Shown piece after piece: positions 23,374 through 32,944 of a stretch of DNA of 64,000 bases. This DNA is from Corythucha ciliata (lineage: Eukaryota; Arthropoda; Insecta; Hemiptera; Tingidae): contig CM075943.1 in NCBI GenBank assembly GCA_038030265.1, positions 44,764,001 to 44,828,000 of the forward strand, in the 5' to 3' direction. Each line of letters starts with the position of its first letter. Position 1 is the stretch's first letter. Below the pieces are notes generated by a model. The model was not told where the DNA came from and did no database searches. It was given only the letters and a program-made list of their open reading frames with translations. The translations under genes and the position numbers were made by a program.

Positions 23374-23985
23374 TTAATCCGAATCCTGTTGCTCGTCACC
23401 GTCACCAGATGGCAGAAGATTCATGTCTACCGCACCCAATGAAGTCGGAGAATCAATTTTGCGAGAAGTTTCATAGACACTTCCACGAGCAGAGTCCGGT
23501 CTTTTAGCGAGGATGTGGTCAGCAGCTGGTTGCCCGACAGGCTTATCCCCACAGTCGGCAACCGAAGTGTTCGGTGCTCTATCACGACTAATACATTCAC
23601 ACAGAGTCATCATTTGTTGTTTTAACTTTCGGTTGTCATCAAATAAGACATCACGCTTCTTCGACAGCTCAAGGCAAGTTTTGCTCACTGTCTCAAGCTC
23701 AGTCACTACAATGCTGAGGAGTGAAGAAGACACAGCTGCATCATTATTCGTGTCACACGCAGACTTACCGTTGCCATAATCTTGTAACGCCTTATCACAG
23801 GCCGTGCAGAACCACTTGAGTTTTACTCGATTTTCGCGTATATCGTCAAGGTTTTTTATAGAAAGTCCAGCGCAACCACTGTGGAACAGCCCCGAACAAC
23901 TTCCGTCACATTTAATAGCCCGGTCCGTACTTAAAAAAGGAGACAAACAACGAGCGCACAACGGGTTACTTTTCGTCGCCGCCAT
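23374..23985 (-). CDS. CR1-like retrotransposon ORF1, PHD-finger protein (203 aa)
   Basis: The protein starts MAATKSNPLCARCLSPF. A C4-H-C3 zinc finger spans about residues 10-64: C-x2-C, CDGSCSG, FHSGCAGLS, then WFCTACDK, which fits a PHD finger as found in ORF1 of CR1-type elements. A predicted coiled-coil stretch rich in L, E and K follows (about 88-125), and then a low-complexity acidic tail. ORF1 proteins bind element RNA in the RNP; the PHD finger is assumed to mediate protein or chromatin contacts. The frame is uninterrupted. The ATG at 23985 lies only 40 bases from the divergent orphan gene at 24025. Confidence 0.75.
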   Translation of the reverse strand: MAATKSNPLCARCLSPFLSTDRAIKCDGSCSGLFHSGCAGLSIKNLDDIRENRVKLKWFCTACDKALQDYGNGKSACDTNNDAAVSSSLLSIVVTELETVSKTCLELSKKRDVLFDDNRKLKQQMMTLCECISRDRAPNTSVADCGDKPVGQPAADHILAKRPDSARGSVYETSRKIDSPTSLGAVDMNLLPSGDGDEQQDSD

Positions 23986-24024
23986 CTTTGAAATTCCTTG
24001 TTTAATGTAGCCTTGTAATGTTTA

Positions 24025-25008
24025 ATGAATAAAGTAAGAAACTGTAGCCTTAATTCCCCCACGAGTTCAGGTCAACCGGTTGGGAACGATGACGTTATTT
24101 ACACAACATGTGCTCAACCACTGACACCTCTTCAAGACTTAGCTAACTTAGCTAACATTGAACCCGAACCAACAAATCTTCCATTACAAGAATTTCCAGA
24201 TCATTACCACTTCGTTCTGAAATTTGACAGCTCTGCAGAGAATGTCCGCTCACCGGTGATACTTTCAAGTTCAATAACGAAAACGGACTGCTGCAATATA
24301 ACTGAAGTGGCAGGTAACTCAGAGAGAAATATTTTGGCAGCACAAAAAAAGTACACAAGTAAAAGTTAACGTTATTTTTCAGAATTAAAGAAGACTTTCA
24401 ACATTCCGAGTTCCCTTTCAGAGCGCGAAGAAATCAACTATATCACTCCCACGGAAGCTGAACCATTCACTTGTCTACCTAGAAACGGCACCCATGCGCC
24501 TCCCTCTAAGGACGCTGAAGATGATTCGTCATCAAGCTGTTCAACATGCTCCTCATGCAGCAGCACATCTTCTAAAACCTCCATTTCGACTGATGACGAC
24601 TTTAGAGATCCAAGGTTCAACGTCAACGAACTGGCTCACGGAGATATTCATGATCTAAAAAACTTACACCATAACATATCTAACTGTGATTTCAACCGCA
24701 ACTCGAGCGGTGAAAAATTCAACTTTAATGACATTGCCGTCATTCGGGTGGAAAAAGACCACTTGGATCGCTATTTTTACAAAAAATCATACAGTGAAAC
24801 AAACTTCAGTTGTGTGATTGTCCGAAACCCAAAAATCACAAGAAAATCAGCGACCAAAACAGTACAGGGCTTCAAATTGATGCCTGCATATTCGCAGAGG
24901 ATACCCATAGGAAAAAAGAAATTCGACGACCTACAATCGCTGGTCAAGAATAGGGCAATTCCAAGTGCCCATGCATCGTTCTTCGACAATTTGAGTTTCG
25001 AGAATTGA
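24025..25008 (+). CDS. Two-exon gene of unknown function (304 aa)
   Basis: I do not recognise this protein. Exon 1 (24025-24313) ends GTGGCAG|GTAACT and exon 2 (24383-25008) starts after GTTATTTTTCAG. The phases match (1 + 2), and removing the 69-base intron gives one uninterrupted frame from ATG to TGA. The N-terminal ~95 residues have no motif. The middle is a Ser/Cys/Asp-rich linker (SSSSCSTCSSCSS). The last ~90 residues look folded: IAVIRVEKDHLDRYFY, then GFKLMPAYSQRIPIGKKKF and a final AHASFFDNLSFEN. An in-frame TAA lies upstream at 24016. The gene abuts the 5' end of the CR1-like element, so the true first exon may have been displaced. It could be a host gene or a transposon accessory protein. 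Confidence 0.55.
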
Positions 25009-25033
25009 CCGACACCAACCGAAAATTTTAAAC

Positions 25034-25039
25034 AATAAA
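25034..25039 (+). promoter_or_regulatory. Poly(A) signal of the two-exon gene
   Basis: AATAAA lies 25 bases after the TGA at 25006-25008. Its position supports a real, short 3' UTR for the orphan gene. Confidence 0.5.
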
Positions 25040-25187
25040 TTCTCCATTATTACATGAGTTCGTTTACTTTCCACTGTACTAACTCCTGACAATTTTTTGA
25101 CAAAAACTCCAATTATTTTGGAGTGTTTTTCCTCACTTAAGTCACTGCTGAACTAAATGTTAGGCTAAATATTACAAACCTTTTGGG

Positions 25188-25398
25188 CCACAGTGGCGAA
25201 AAGCTAAAATTAAAATTCACCTATTGGTGCCTTGATACTGACTCTCAAAAAATCATTTAGAGCAACAAAAAATAAAATTTTTGGCGAAAAAAATTTGGAA
25301 ATATCTCAATGTGGAGCGAAAATATGCCATTCTGAAATTTCTAAAAACTTTGGAAGTGATTTTCTGGAAACAGCGTTTTTGCACTTACGCCGCTGTGG
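25188..25398. mobile_element. 211-bp MITE candidate
   Basis: CCACAGTGGCG at 25188-25198 and CGCCGCTGTGG at 25388-25398 are inverted copies with one mismatch. The interior is AT-rich and non-coding. I could not find a clear target duplication, so the superfamily is open. Confidence 0.5.
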
Positions 25399-25469
25399 TT
25401 CTCAGTGTGCGAATTACACTGACACCGATAAGCGGAACTTCAGATTAAAAGAAAAAGGTCTGAGGTCAA

Positions 25470-25605
25470 AACGGTGACTGGACCGCACCTTCGGTGCAGT
25501 TTTTTGTGGTTGTTTGTTTGGTCCTGCTCCCAACATCTTTCGGCATTTCCGGCTTTTCCTTTGGCTCGCAGCCGCAGGACCAGTTAGCTGAAACGGAACA
25601 TTCAT
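25470..25605. repeat. Short foldback-like repeat related to 30067-30260
   Basis: It begins GACTGGACCGCACCTTCGGTGCAG, close to ACTGGACCGTAACCTCAGTGCA at about 30230, and contains GGTCCTG and CAGGACC as inverted words around a GC-rich centre. Homology is weaker than within the better preserved copy at 30067. Confidence 0.35.
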
Positions 25606-25629
25606 TTCCCAATATTTTGCAATGCGTTA

Positions 25630-25815
25630 TCTCGTGAATAAAACGTAATAGCCTCGTCTGACTGGAATTTGTGTTACTTCTCCCCACAAGTCCATCTTTG
25701 ATGCTGTCTGCCACCGGTTTCATCACGTCCAAATGAACGCAGACAATTTTTCCCACTACTAGGAAATTATTCTCGAATTTATGCGCTAGATAAGAAAAGC
25801 ATGCAAATGGTTGCA
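25630..25815. repeat. Dispersed repeat, inverted copy of 21023-21185
   Basis: This is the inverted partner of the repeat at 21023. It is followed at 25812-25850 by TTGCACTTTTTACGTCGCTGGCTC. The same words, inverted, occur at 19880-19915, so the family extends over more than one block. No protein domain is seen. Confidence 0.5.
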
Positions 25816-26636
25816 CTTTTTACGTCGCTGGCTCTTGGACTAGTTGTCAATAACGCCCTAGAACATAGCTCGGATAACCGAAAATCGTTTTTTTTTTTTT
25901 TTTTTTTAAGGCAAATGTGCCCCCGAAGCAAACTTTTAAATTTAAGATTTATGATAAAACTGCTAGGCGGCAAGATTGATTCTATTTTTCGACCGGTACG
26001 AAGCAGGGATACAATGAAAATCGAATCGAAAATAGGATAGTCTAGCCTCATACAGTCTTACCCTAGCCTTTCGTCCACCACGTGGGGTGTACGATTACCC
26101 CAGTCGTACTATTTTTCGTTGCAAATTGCGCAGCCGTGAACTGTGACTCTTAGCCTTTGTGTATCTTCTAATCTAGTAGTGCTCCAGGCGTGGACAAGAG
26201 CAGATGAGGTTTCTAGGTACGTAAATCTTTGTTTCACTCATGTTTTTTGAAAAGTTGCTGGTTGGGGTACGGGAGCACCCCACGTGGTGATTCGTGTAGA
26301 AGAATTTTCTGGTGCATGAACTATTTTGTTTATTTTTTTTCGATTGTTTTTTAGAACAAAGGATAAAAACGAACCGTTGAAAGGTTTGATTTCGAGAGGG
26401 GGGGGGGTCAGGAACATGTGGAATAGAAGTTGTCTCTTCGGCAGAACGGTTTTGCCGATAGAGCGATGATTTGAGAGCCGGGGTTATATGAAAAGGTCTT
26501 TTTTTCCAAATTTTTCTTCCTCGTGTGTAAGACTATGCAAGATTTCACTGGGAAATGAAGCCAAAAATGTTGCCAATCACTTAGGAGTCGGAGTAGGATT
26601 GTAGATATCACCTAATTTTGCACACTGTGCTTTCAG

Positions 26637-28433
26637 GTGATCTCTAAGATGTCTGACCGAGTTAAACGTTTTATTGGGGAGGATCAGATAAGAGCTGAGT
26701 TAGAGAGGCTCGAAAGGGAAGAATCGATTGGCTCTTTTGAAGAATTGAATAGCGAAGAAGAAGACGATATCTTGTCAAACGACGATAAAGAAGATGACGA
26801 GTTTGTACCTGAAGATGACTATTTGTTTGATGGGGACGATGATTCAAACGAAACTGCTGTGGTTCCCTGGCAACCTCAGCTTCAGTCTCCACGAAATTCT
26901 GATTTAGGAGATGACGACGTTTCTGAGGATGGTCGAGACTTTCTTATCGGGAAGGACGGCGAGACAATTTGGACGACACGTACTCTCGTGAAGCGGACAA
27001 GTAAAATCCCTCAAAAGAACATCGTGACCCATCTTCCCGGAGCACGAGGGGACGCTCGAATTTGTGAGACTCCGATATCCTTTTTCCGCCTATTTTGGAG
27101 TGAAGATATAATTCTAAAGATTGTGCTTCACACTAACGAGGAAATTAGAAAAAAATTAACCGCCAAGGAATGGACAGGCACAGAACGCTACACTGGATTC
27201 ACAGATGAAATAGAAATTAATGCTCTTATTGGCTTCTTCATTCTTTGCGGGGTTACCAAGAACTCCGATGTGAATGTCGCGGATCTTTATTCCAGAAAAT
27301 TTGGCCTTCCATTTCACCGATGCGTCATGTCGAAAAACCGGTTGGAATTTCTTCTTTCAAATTTGAGGTTCGATTCGAAAGAAACACGCGCGGAGAGAAG
27401 AAAAAATGATAAGTTTGCTCCTTTTCGAGAAGTATGGGACATGTTTATCGCGAACTGCGAAAGGTCGTATACCCCCTCTGAATACCTCACAATTGACGAG
27501 ACACTACTCAGTTTTAGAGGGAAGTGTCCTTTCAAAACTTATATACCAAATAAACCTGATAAATATGGTTTAAAAATTGTTTCTCTTTGCGATGCACGGA
27601 CGTTTTACTTCTGCCGCGGGATTCCCTACATTGGCAAGAAAACGCTCGAAAGGCAAGGGTCCCTTCTTCAGCCGACCTGCTATGTGATTCAATTATGCGA
27701 GAATATCAAAAACACAAATCGAAATGTTACTGCGGACAATTGGTTCACATCGTATGAACTGGCAGAGGAGCTGTCTCGACGCAAACTGACTTTCGTAGGC
27801 ACTATGCGAAAAAATAAGAGGGAAATTCCTCCAGAATTGATTGCCGTGAAAGGAATAAAACCTCCATCGTCAAGATTCGTGTACCAGCCCGACAAAATGA
27901 TCGTGTCCTTCTCTGAGAAGAAGAATAAAAATGTTTTGCTTCTGTCCACTATGCACGATTCAGGAACCATAAATGGTGAAACAAACAAACCTCACATCGT
28001 TGAGTTCTATAATCTCACGAAAGGAGGGGTTGATTGCATGGACAAAATGATTCACTCTTACTCGACGAAAAGGTTCAGTTGTCGCTGGCCCTTGAGATAT
28101 TTTTACGGCACTCTGGACATCATGGGAATAAACAGCTTTGTTTTGTTCACCTTAGCTGGTAAAAAAGGTAATCGGGCAGATTTTTTGAAATCTGTTGCCT
28201 ACAGTTTGGCTGCACCTCATATGGAGCGAAGAGCTGCCAATGAAAATATAAACAAAAAGCTGCGTTTCGAAATAGGGATGGTTCTCGGCAAGGAAATGAA
28301 CCATATTCAAACGCAAACTGAAGGAGATCCACCCCTGAAGCGGAGATGCTACATGTGTGAGAGGAAAAAAGACAAAAAGACCGTCAATCGTTGTGTTAAA
28401 TGCCAAAGAGCAGTTTGTAAGGAACACGAATAA
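26637..28433 (+). CDS. piggyBac transposase (598 aa, uninterrupted)
   Basis: This is a DDE-type transposase that excises and inserts DNA at TTAA. Residues 1-100 are acidic. The catalytic core contains TIDETLLSFRGKCPF and IPNKPDKYGLKIVSLCD, then TADNWFTSYELAEEL, then YNLTKGGVDCMDKM. The three aspartates are at about residues 287, 367 and 466, with the usual extra Asp at 469, in the same spacing as the Trichoplusia ni enzyme. The C-terminus has a CxxC...CxxC...CxxH cysteine-rich domain (CYMCERK ... CVKCQRAVCKEH) that in this family binds the terminal repeats. Length is normal for the family (about 594). There is no stop or frameshift, so it may be recently active or retained. The second Met (residue 5) is an equally possible start. 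Confidence 0.92.
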   Translation: MISKMSDRVKRFIGEDQIRAELERLEREESIGSFEELNSEEEDDILSNDDKEDDEFVPEDDYLFDGDDDSNETAVVPWQPQLQSPRNSDLGDDDVSEDGRDFLIGKDGETIWTTRTLVKRTSKIPQKNIVTHLPGARGDARICETPISFFRLFWSEDIILKIVLHTNEEIRKKLTAKEWTGTERYTGFTDEIEINALIGFFILCGVTKNSDVNVADLYSRKFGLPFHRCVMSKNRLEFLLSNLRFDSKETRAERRKNDKFAPFREVWDMFIANCERSYTPSEYLTIDETLLSFRGKCPFKTYIPNKPDKYGLKIVSLCDARTFYFCRGIPYIGKKTLERQGSLLQPTCYVIQLCENIKNTNRNVTADNWFTSYELAEELSRRKLTFVGTMRKNKREIPPELIAVKGIKPPSSRFVYQPDKMIVSFSEKKNKNVLLLSTMHDSGTINGETNKPHIVEFYNLTKGGVDCMDKMIHSYSTKRFSCRWPLRYFYGTLDIMGINSFVLFTLAGKKGNRADFLKSVAYSLAAPHMERRAANENINKKLRFEIGMVLGKEMNHIQTQTEGDPPLKRRCYMCERKKDKKTVNRCVKCQRAVCKEHE

Positions 28434-28822
28434 GTAATTCGGTCATGTTTGAACTGTGAAACTGAACAAAATTCAAGCTCGGAAGAGTAAAAGTTTGGGA
28501 CGAGTGTGTTTGATGTTTGTTACATCATGTGATAAATTTTACTAGAGTTTTTACAGGGTGCTACAATGCTTGTGATTAAGTTAGAATTTCTAGTCTAACT
28601 GCATTCTTTAATGTGCTAGATTTTTACTGCCAAAAATTGTGATTCTTGAAATCTAGTCCTTAACATTTTCTTCATTTTGTACTTTTCCTTAAGATTTTTT
28701 CAGTGTTGGAATACTTTTTTTTGTCAGCAATAAAAGAGTTTTTTTTTTCATTTTTGATGTTTATAAAGTGATAAACAAGGAAAATAAGTCCTCTCCCGCT
28801 GTTGTTATATTTATTTATTGGA

Positions 28823-28850
28823 CCGGTTTCGGCCAATCGGCCATTTTCAA
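28823..28850 (-). ncRNA. Degenerate hammerhead-ribozyme-like motif
   Basis: On the minus strand the sequence reads TTGAAAATGGCCGATTGG then CCGAAACCGG. ATGGCC/GGCC forms a stem with a short loop, followed by the conserved CGAAAC. Known Penelope-like elements carry hammerhead ribozymes with core CUGANGA, stem II, GAAA. Here the first core is changed to TTGAAAA, so cleavage is doubtful. The context makes the assignment more likely than the motif alone. Confidence 0.4.
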
Positions 28851-29067
28851 CACACCTAGTTTCAACAGAAATCAAAAATCCCCCCGCCAGAATTTGAATA
28901 TAACACATAAGCAAAATAAATAAGCAGGAGGGTCAACAACAGCAATGACCAACATTAACACTAACAGAACGAGATAACAAACCAACAAGTACACAATAGA
29001 TAACTTAAAACTATACATAATAGGTACAACCAACAACTCACCCGATCGATGTATAAATCTAAACTGA

Positions 29068-29904
29068 CTAGTCCCTTTGACTAGAATGAACAGGGTTGAC
29101 CGGACCGGGCACTCCTTCCCCTCCCCAATCAGCGGAAGACACTCTCAGACATGCACTCTGGCATGGTCGCAAATCAAACGAGGTGATACGATTAACGCAT
29201 CCTCTACCGTACCTAGCCGCATGCCGCGTGATTTCTAGAAATTCCAACCAATTTAACTTGGGCCCTTTCTTTTGCTCATGCAACAAAGAAACACCCTCAT
29301 TATCATCAAAATCGTGTTTTGCGTCCAACAAGTGGTTGCGAAACTCAGAATGGCGTGACGAAGTAGGCAAGTGCTCCCGAACACGAAGCCCCAGTTTCCG
29401 GCCCTTCTGGCCAATGTAAAATGCCTCCCGGCATGAGCATTTCAGCATGTAAACACCCGACCTCTCAAACAATCCAATGCCATCCTTGACCTTACACAGG
29501 TACTGGCGTAGTGACGCCCAGGGCTTGAAAACTACTCGGACATCCGCATCCCGCATAACCCTTTCTAATTTCCGAGTGATGTCACCTAAAAATGGTAAAA
29601 CTACCATGGGCCTCAACGGATTGTCACAGGTGGACACAAGGCTTTCAGCCACGGCCAATATCGCCATCTTCGCACCCCTCCTAAGCACCAACTTATCGAT
29701 CAGCGACCTCGAATATCCATTAGCTTCGGCCATAACTTTGATGACTTCTATTTCGTTGGTGAAACGTTCATTCGACAATGGTATATTCAACGCTCGATCG
29801 ACAAACCAAATAAGTCCCGCAACTTTCTGTCCCCAAGTGTGCTGTGAGTCTGAAGGAATCAGAGTATCAGTGACCGTCGGTTTTCTGTGATTCCCGTTTT
29901 TCAC
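29068..29904 (-). pseudogene. Penelope-like GIY-YIG endonuclease region
   Basis: Residues 1-130 match the linker between the RT and endonuclease of Penelope-like elements (WFVDRALNIPLSNERF, EIEVIKVMAEANGYSRSLI, VVFKPWASLRQYL). A GIY-YIG nuclease follows: SGVYMLKCSCREAFYIGQKG then RKLGLRVREHLPTS. GVY stands for GIY, YIG is intact, and the catalytic Arg and the Glu of REHL are present. The last ~60 residues carry no motif. The open frame of 278 aa is uninterrupted but lacks the RT, so it is a fragment and not a functional gene. Confidence 0.8.
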
Positions 29905-30066
29905 TGGCTAAACGAAGGATAAATTTCGAAATTTCGTTTGGGGTACGGGATCACCCCACGTGGTGGACGGTGTCCCTTCGGCACACGTGGTGGGCGGAGG
30001 GTTTAAACGCCGGCTTCCAGGGATGAAGATGAATGACGTTGGGGTTAGAGCCAAGGGTGAATCATA

Positions 30067-30260
30067 AAATTTGCGCCGAGGGTGCGGTGCAGTTTCCATT
30101 TCGACCGTTCAGACCGTCAGCTACCTACTTGGTCCTGGTTTCATCAGCAGCATGCTGCCGGACTTCTGTCCGGGCTGGTGAGACCAGAACCAAATAGCTC
30201 TTCCTGCCTGAGGTTCTGAGTTCGAAATGGATACTGGACCGTAACCTCAGTGCAATTTTC
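30067..30260. repeat. ~194-bp foldback element
   Basis: The left arm has TGCGGTGCAGTTTCCATTTCGA and TTGGTCCTGGT. The complement of the right arm has ACGGTCCAGTATCCATTTCGA and TTGGTTCTGGT in the same order. The centre carries GCAGCATGCTGC and CCGGAC...GTCCGG, which are themselves palindromic. It sits immediately outside the right end of piggyBac and just before a minisatellite array. A weaker relative is at 25470-25605. Confidence 0.6.
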
Positions 30261-30294
30261 ATATTTTGCTTTCAGAGTACAATTTTCCTCTGAA

Positions 30295-30850
30295 CGTCAC
30301 GATTTTCTTTGCGAGTTTTTCACTCATAGCCATAAATTAGCGCTTTTTCTCAATTTTAGCCTCAAAGTCTCCCGAGGAAGCCGCGAATTAACGTATTTCC
30401 AATTTTTGACGCAAATTTAAATTTGTCTCAATTTTAGCCGTAAATTAGCGCTTTTTCGTAATTTTAGCAGTGCAGTAGCTATTTCTAGCCCGTGTATTAG
30501 CGATTTTTGTTCATTTTAGCCACGATTTGGCGTTTTCCTCATTTCCAGCTGCAGTTTAGCCATTTTTTAGCAGCCAATTAGCACTTTTTTCTCAGTTGAA
30601 AATTAGTGTTTTTCTTAAAGTTGGCCCCGCTAATTAATATTTTTGTCAATTCTAGCCGCGTAGTTTATTTAGGTTTTAGCCTGCGTGAGCAATTTTTTTC
30701 TACGGATTAGCGCTGTTTCTCAGTTTGAGCCTCGATTCTTTCAGAAGCTATACAGATTTTCGTTTTCTCAATTTCAGTCGCGAATTATTGATTTTTCTTC
30801 ATTTCAGCTGTGAAATAGCTTTTTTTGATTGTTCAGTTTTCAGTCAGTGG
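30295..30850 (-). repeat. Inverted, diverged copy of the ~31-bp minisatellite
   Basis: Monomers such as AATTAGCGCTTTTTCTCAATTTTAGCC are the reverse complement of the family at 9530-15350. They are strongly diverged and no higher-order period is visible. Confidence 0.7.
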
Positions 30851-30899
30851 TGTTTGAAATACCCAGTTCAGAATCGGTAAATTACAGGGCTTCAGTTAA

Positions 30900-31395
30900 T
30901 AATTAATTTCGGAGGACCAGATCCTTGCTTGGATCACAAAACAGGCAATAGGCAATGTAAATTGATGAGAGCAGGCGAATAAATGTTCTTGTACTCACAG
31001 TAACTATGAATTAGGACCAGCCAGTTATTAATTGTCACACTCAGCCGGCACAGACTCTCGATCAGCGAAGAACTCCGGCTTCAGTTGCAGAAATTTAATT
31101 GTACTCGCGACTTGTACGCGAACAGGGAAAAGGTACGTCCGAGCAGCTCGACGTTTCAAAAGCAAGTCGTAAAAGTCCAGTATAAGTAGCGGCGCGCACG
31201 AGAAACAGACTCAAAAAACTCTCGACGCGCAGGCCTGAACGGTACAGCCCGCTCTTTTTCACCAGTCATTGCCATTTAAGGGGAAAAAATAATTTTACAA
31301 ACAGAAAAACCCAGACCAGCTAATCAACGGCAGGCAATGATCAGTTCAGATAAAAATAATATTTCAAAGCCATCTGAGTGGCCCGAAACCCCCCC
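30900..31395 (-). repeat. Probable LTR of the BEL/Pao element
   Basis: On the minus strand, a polypurine tract (GGAGGAGGAGGGGGGGG, about 31392-31412) lies 270 bases after the end of pol. The following ~490 bases contain a TATA-like CTACTTATACTGG and TGTGCCGGCTGAGTGTG, which is LTR-like placement. I found no second LTR to align it with and no clean TG...CA ends, so the borders are approximate. Confidence 0.4.
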
Positions 31396-31677
31396 CCCTC
31401 CTCCTCCATAACGGTTCCGTTCTCCAGTAGGTGAGGGCATAGCTCATACAGACAGGAAACATACAACAGGAAACATAGGAAAGGACAGAACAGAATTCAG
31501 ATAGCTGCACCTTCTATCGTTAAGTTTAGCATTAAAATATAGTCTAATGATAGTTAAAATAAGGTTAGAGCCAGTCAATCAATAAATCAGTCAGAGAAGG
31601 AATAAATTCAGAAAGGAGCAGCAACAAACAACAATATTTACAATTTATACACAGATTGAGTTGTTCAGTCAACGCAA

Positions 31678-32944
31678 TCAGTCCAGCAGTGGTGGAAAAG
31701 CACAGAGCTTCACCACCGGTCTGACGTACGTGCCCTTTGAGGTACGCAAAGTTACCACCCGCACTACGCCATCTCGACCAGGATGCACAGCTTCCACCCG
31801 GGCCACAGGCCAGCGCTGAGGGGGCAATTGCTCATCCCTCAAAAAAACCAGAGGTCGCCCATCGAGGGGCCAGCACAGGACTGACTCCACTTGTGGCGCT
31901 TCTGCAGAGAACCCAAATAATGGGACGACCAGCGATCCCAAAATGTCTGTCGCTGACGCTGAACCACAGCCCAGCGATCACGAACATTACGGGTGTCCGT
32001 TAAAACACCTCTTTCAGGAGGGGCGATCAGCGGCCCTCCAACCAGGAGTCAACACATCAAAAACCGTCGGATCAGCAGACAGTGGCGCCAATGGCCGGGA
32101 ATTCAGCACGGTCTCGATAGAAGACAACAAAGTAGCCCATTCCTCAAAAGTTAGGACTTCAGAAACAACAGTTCGATGCAGGTGGGTCTTCATGGACTTC
32201 ACCGCACTCTCAAATAGACCACCCATGTGGGGGGGGGCAGCGGGGGGATTAAATTTCCAGGTTATTCCTTTTTCAGAACAGTAACGAATTACAGAGGGAT
32301 CAGCACCCACGCGGCGCATCCAGCCTACGCTGGAAGCGGCCTGAAAATTGGTACCACAATCGGAATAAACCACGCTAGAAAGGCCCCTGCGACCAACAAA
32401 TCGCTGAAACGCTCCCAGAAAACCAGCTTCAGTCAGGGAAGTAACCGGCTCCAAATGCACGGCACGAGCAGCAAAACAGACAAATACAGCGACCCAGCAC
32501 TTCAGTATCTTAGCAGACCTCAGAGTCGACGCCTTGTACTGAAACGGTCCAGCATAATCAACCCCAGTATGAGTAAAGGGTTTGGACACAGTAACTCGAG
32601 GCGCCAATGGCTTAGCTCGGAAACGATAACACCTCAAACAGCCAAATACACGCTGTCGGACCACACTCCGGGCCGACAGCACCCAGAACTCACGTCCCAG
32701 CAACGAAAGCACCCCCATGATGGGTTGATCGGTGCAGATAATCAATATAAACATGTGTCAGATGGCAGTGTTTTGGCAGAATTATGGGGTGCTTAACTTC
32801 CTCCGACAGATCAGCATTACGGAGACAACCCCCCAACTCGGAGTACCCCTTCAGTATCCAAAAAAGGACTGGAACAGAGATCTCCACGCCTACAGGCGGC
32901 CAGATCTTCAGGGAAAACACGACGCCTGAGTGTGCCTCACCCAA
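31678..32944 (-). pseudogene. BEL/Pao pol: integrase and C-terminal domain
   Basis: Read on the minus strand, the order is an H2C2 zinc-binding segment (GGCLRNADLSEEVKHPIILP, then LHRSTHHGG), the integrase core and the C-terminal domain. The core has HTGVDYAGPF, VYSDCGTNFQAA and MGGLFESAVKSMK, supplying the catalytic D, D and E of the DDE triad. The last part (RPLVFLRDEQLPPQRWPVARVE and KGTYVRPVVKLC) matches the DUF5641-type domain of BEL elements. The domains lie in different frames with at least two frameshifts or stops, so the gene is dead. An LTR retrotransposon integrase inserts element cDNA into the genome. Confidence 0.88.

Larger units (their letters stand above)
28790..29925 (-). mobile_element. 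5'-truncated Penelope-like element
   Basis: The minus strand encodes the C-terminal part of a Penelope-type polyprotein (29904-29068) followed by a ~280-base non-coding tail containing a hammerhead-like motif. Reverse transcriptase is missing, so the copy is truncated at its 5' side. It lies between the piggyBac transposase and the right end of that element, which suggests insertion into piggyBac. Exact borders and target duplication are not resolved. Confidence 0.65.
26061..30001 (+). mobile_element. piggyBac element, apparently invaded by a Penelope-like element
   Basis: The proposed left end reads CCCTAGCC, and CGTCCACCACGTGGGGTG follows within 13 bases. The complement of the right end reads CCCTCCGCC and carries the same CGTCCACCACGTGGGGTG further in. 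CCC...GGG ends with shared subterminal words fit piggyBac. The flanks are TTA on the left and TTTAAA on the right, so the expected TTAA duplication is not cleanly present and the exact ends are provisional. The transposase gene is on the plus strand. About 1.1 kb between it and the right end is a minus-strand Penelope-like fragment. Confidence 0.6.

Noticed and set aside
26057..26060. Clean TTAA duplication around the piggyBac element
   Set aside because: The left flank reads CTTA and the right flank TTTAAA. An exact TTAA pair is not present, so I report the ends as provisional.
29477..29890. 137-aa plus-strand open frame
   Set aside because: Shadow of the Penelope-like GIY-YIG region.
32227..32796. 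189-aa plus-strand open frame
   Set aside because: It is the opposite-strand shadow of the BEL/Pao integrase, whose D, D and E motifs are clear on the minus strand.
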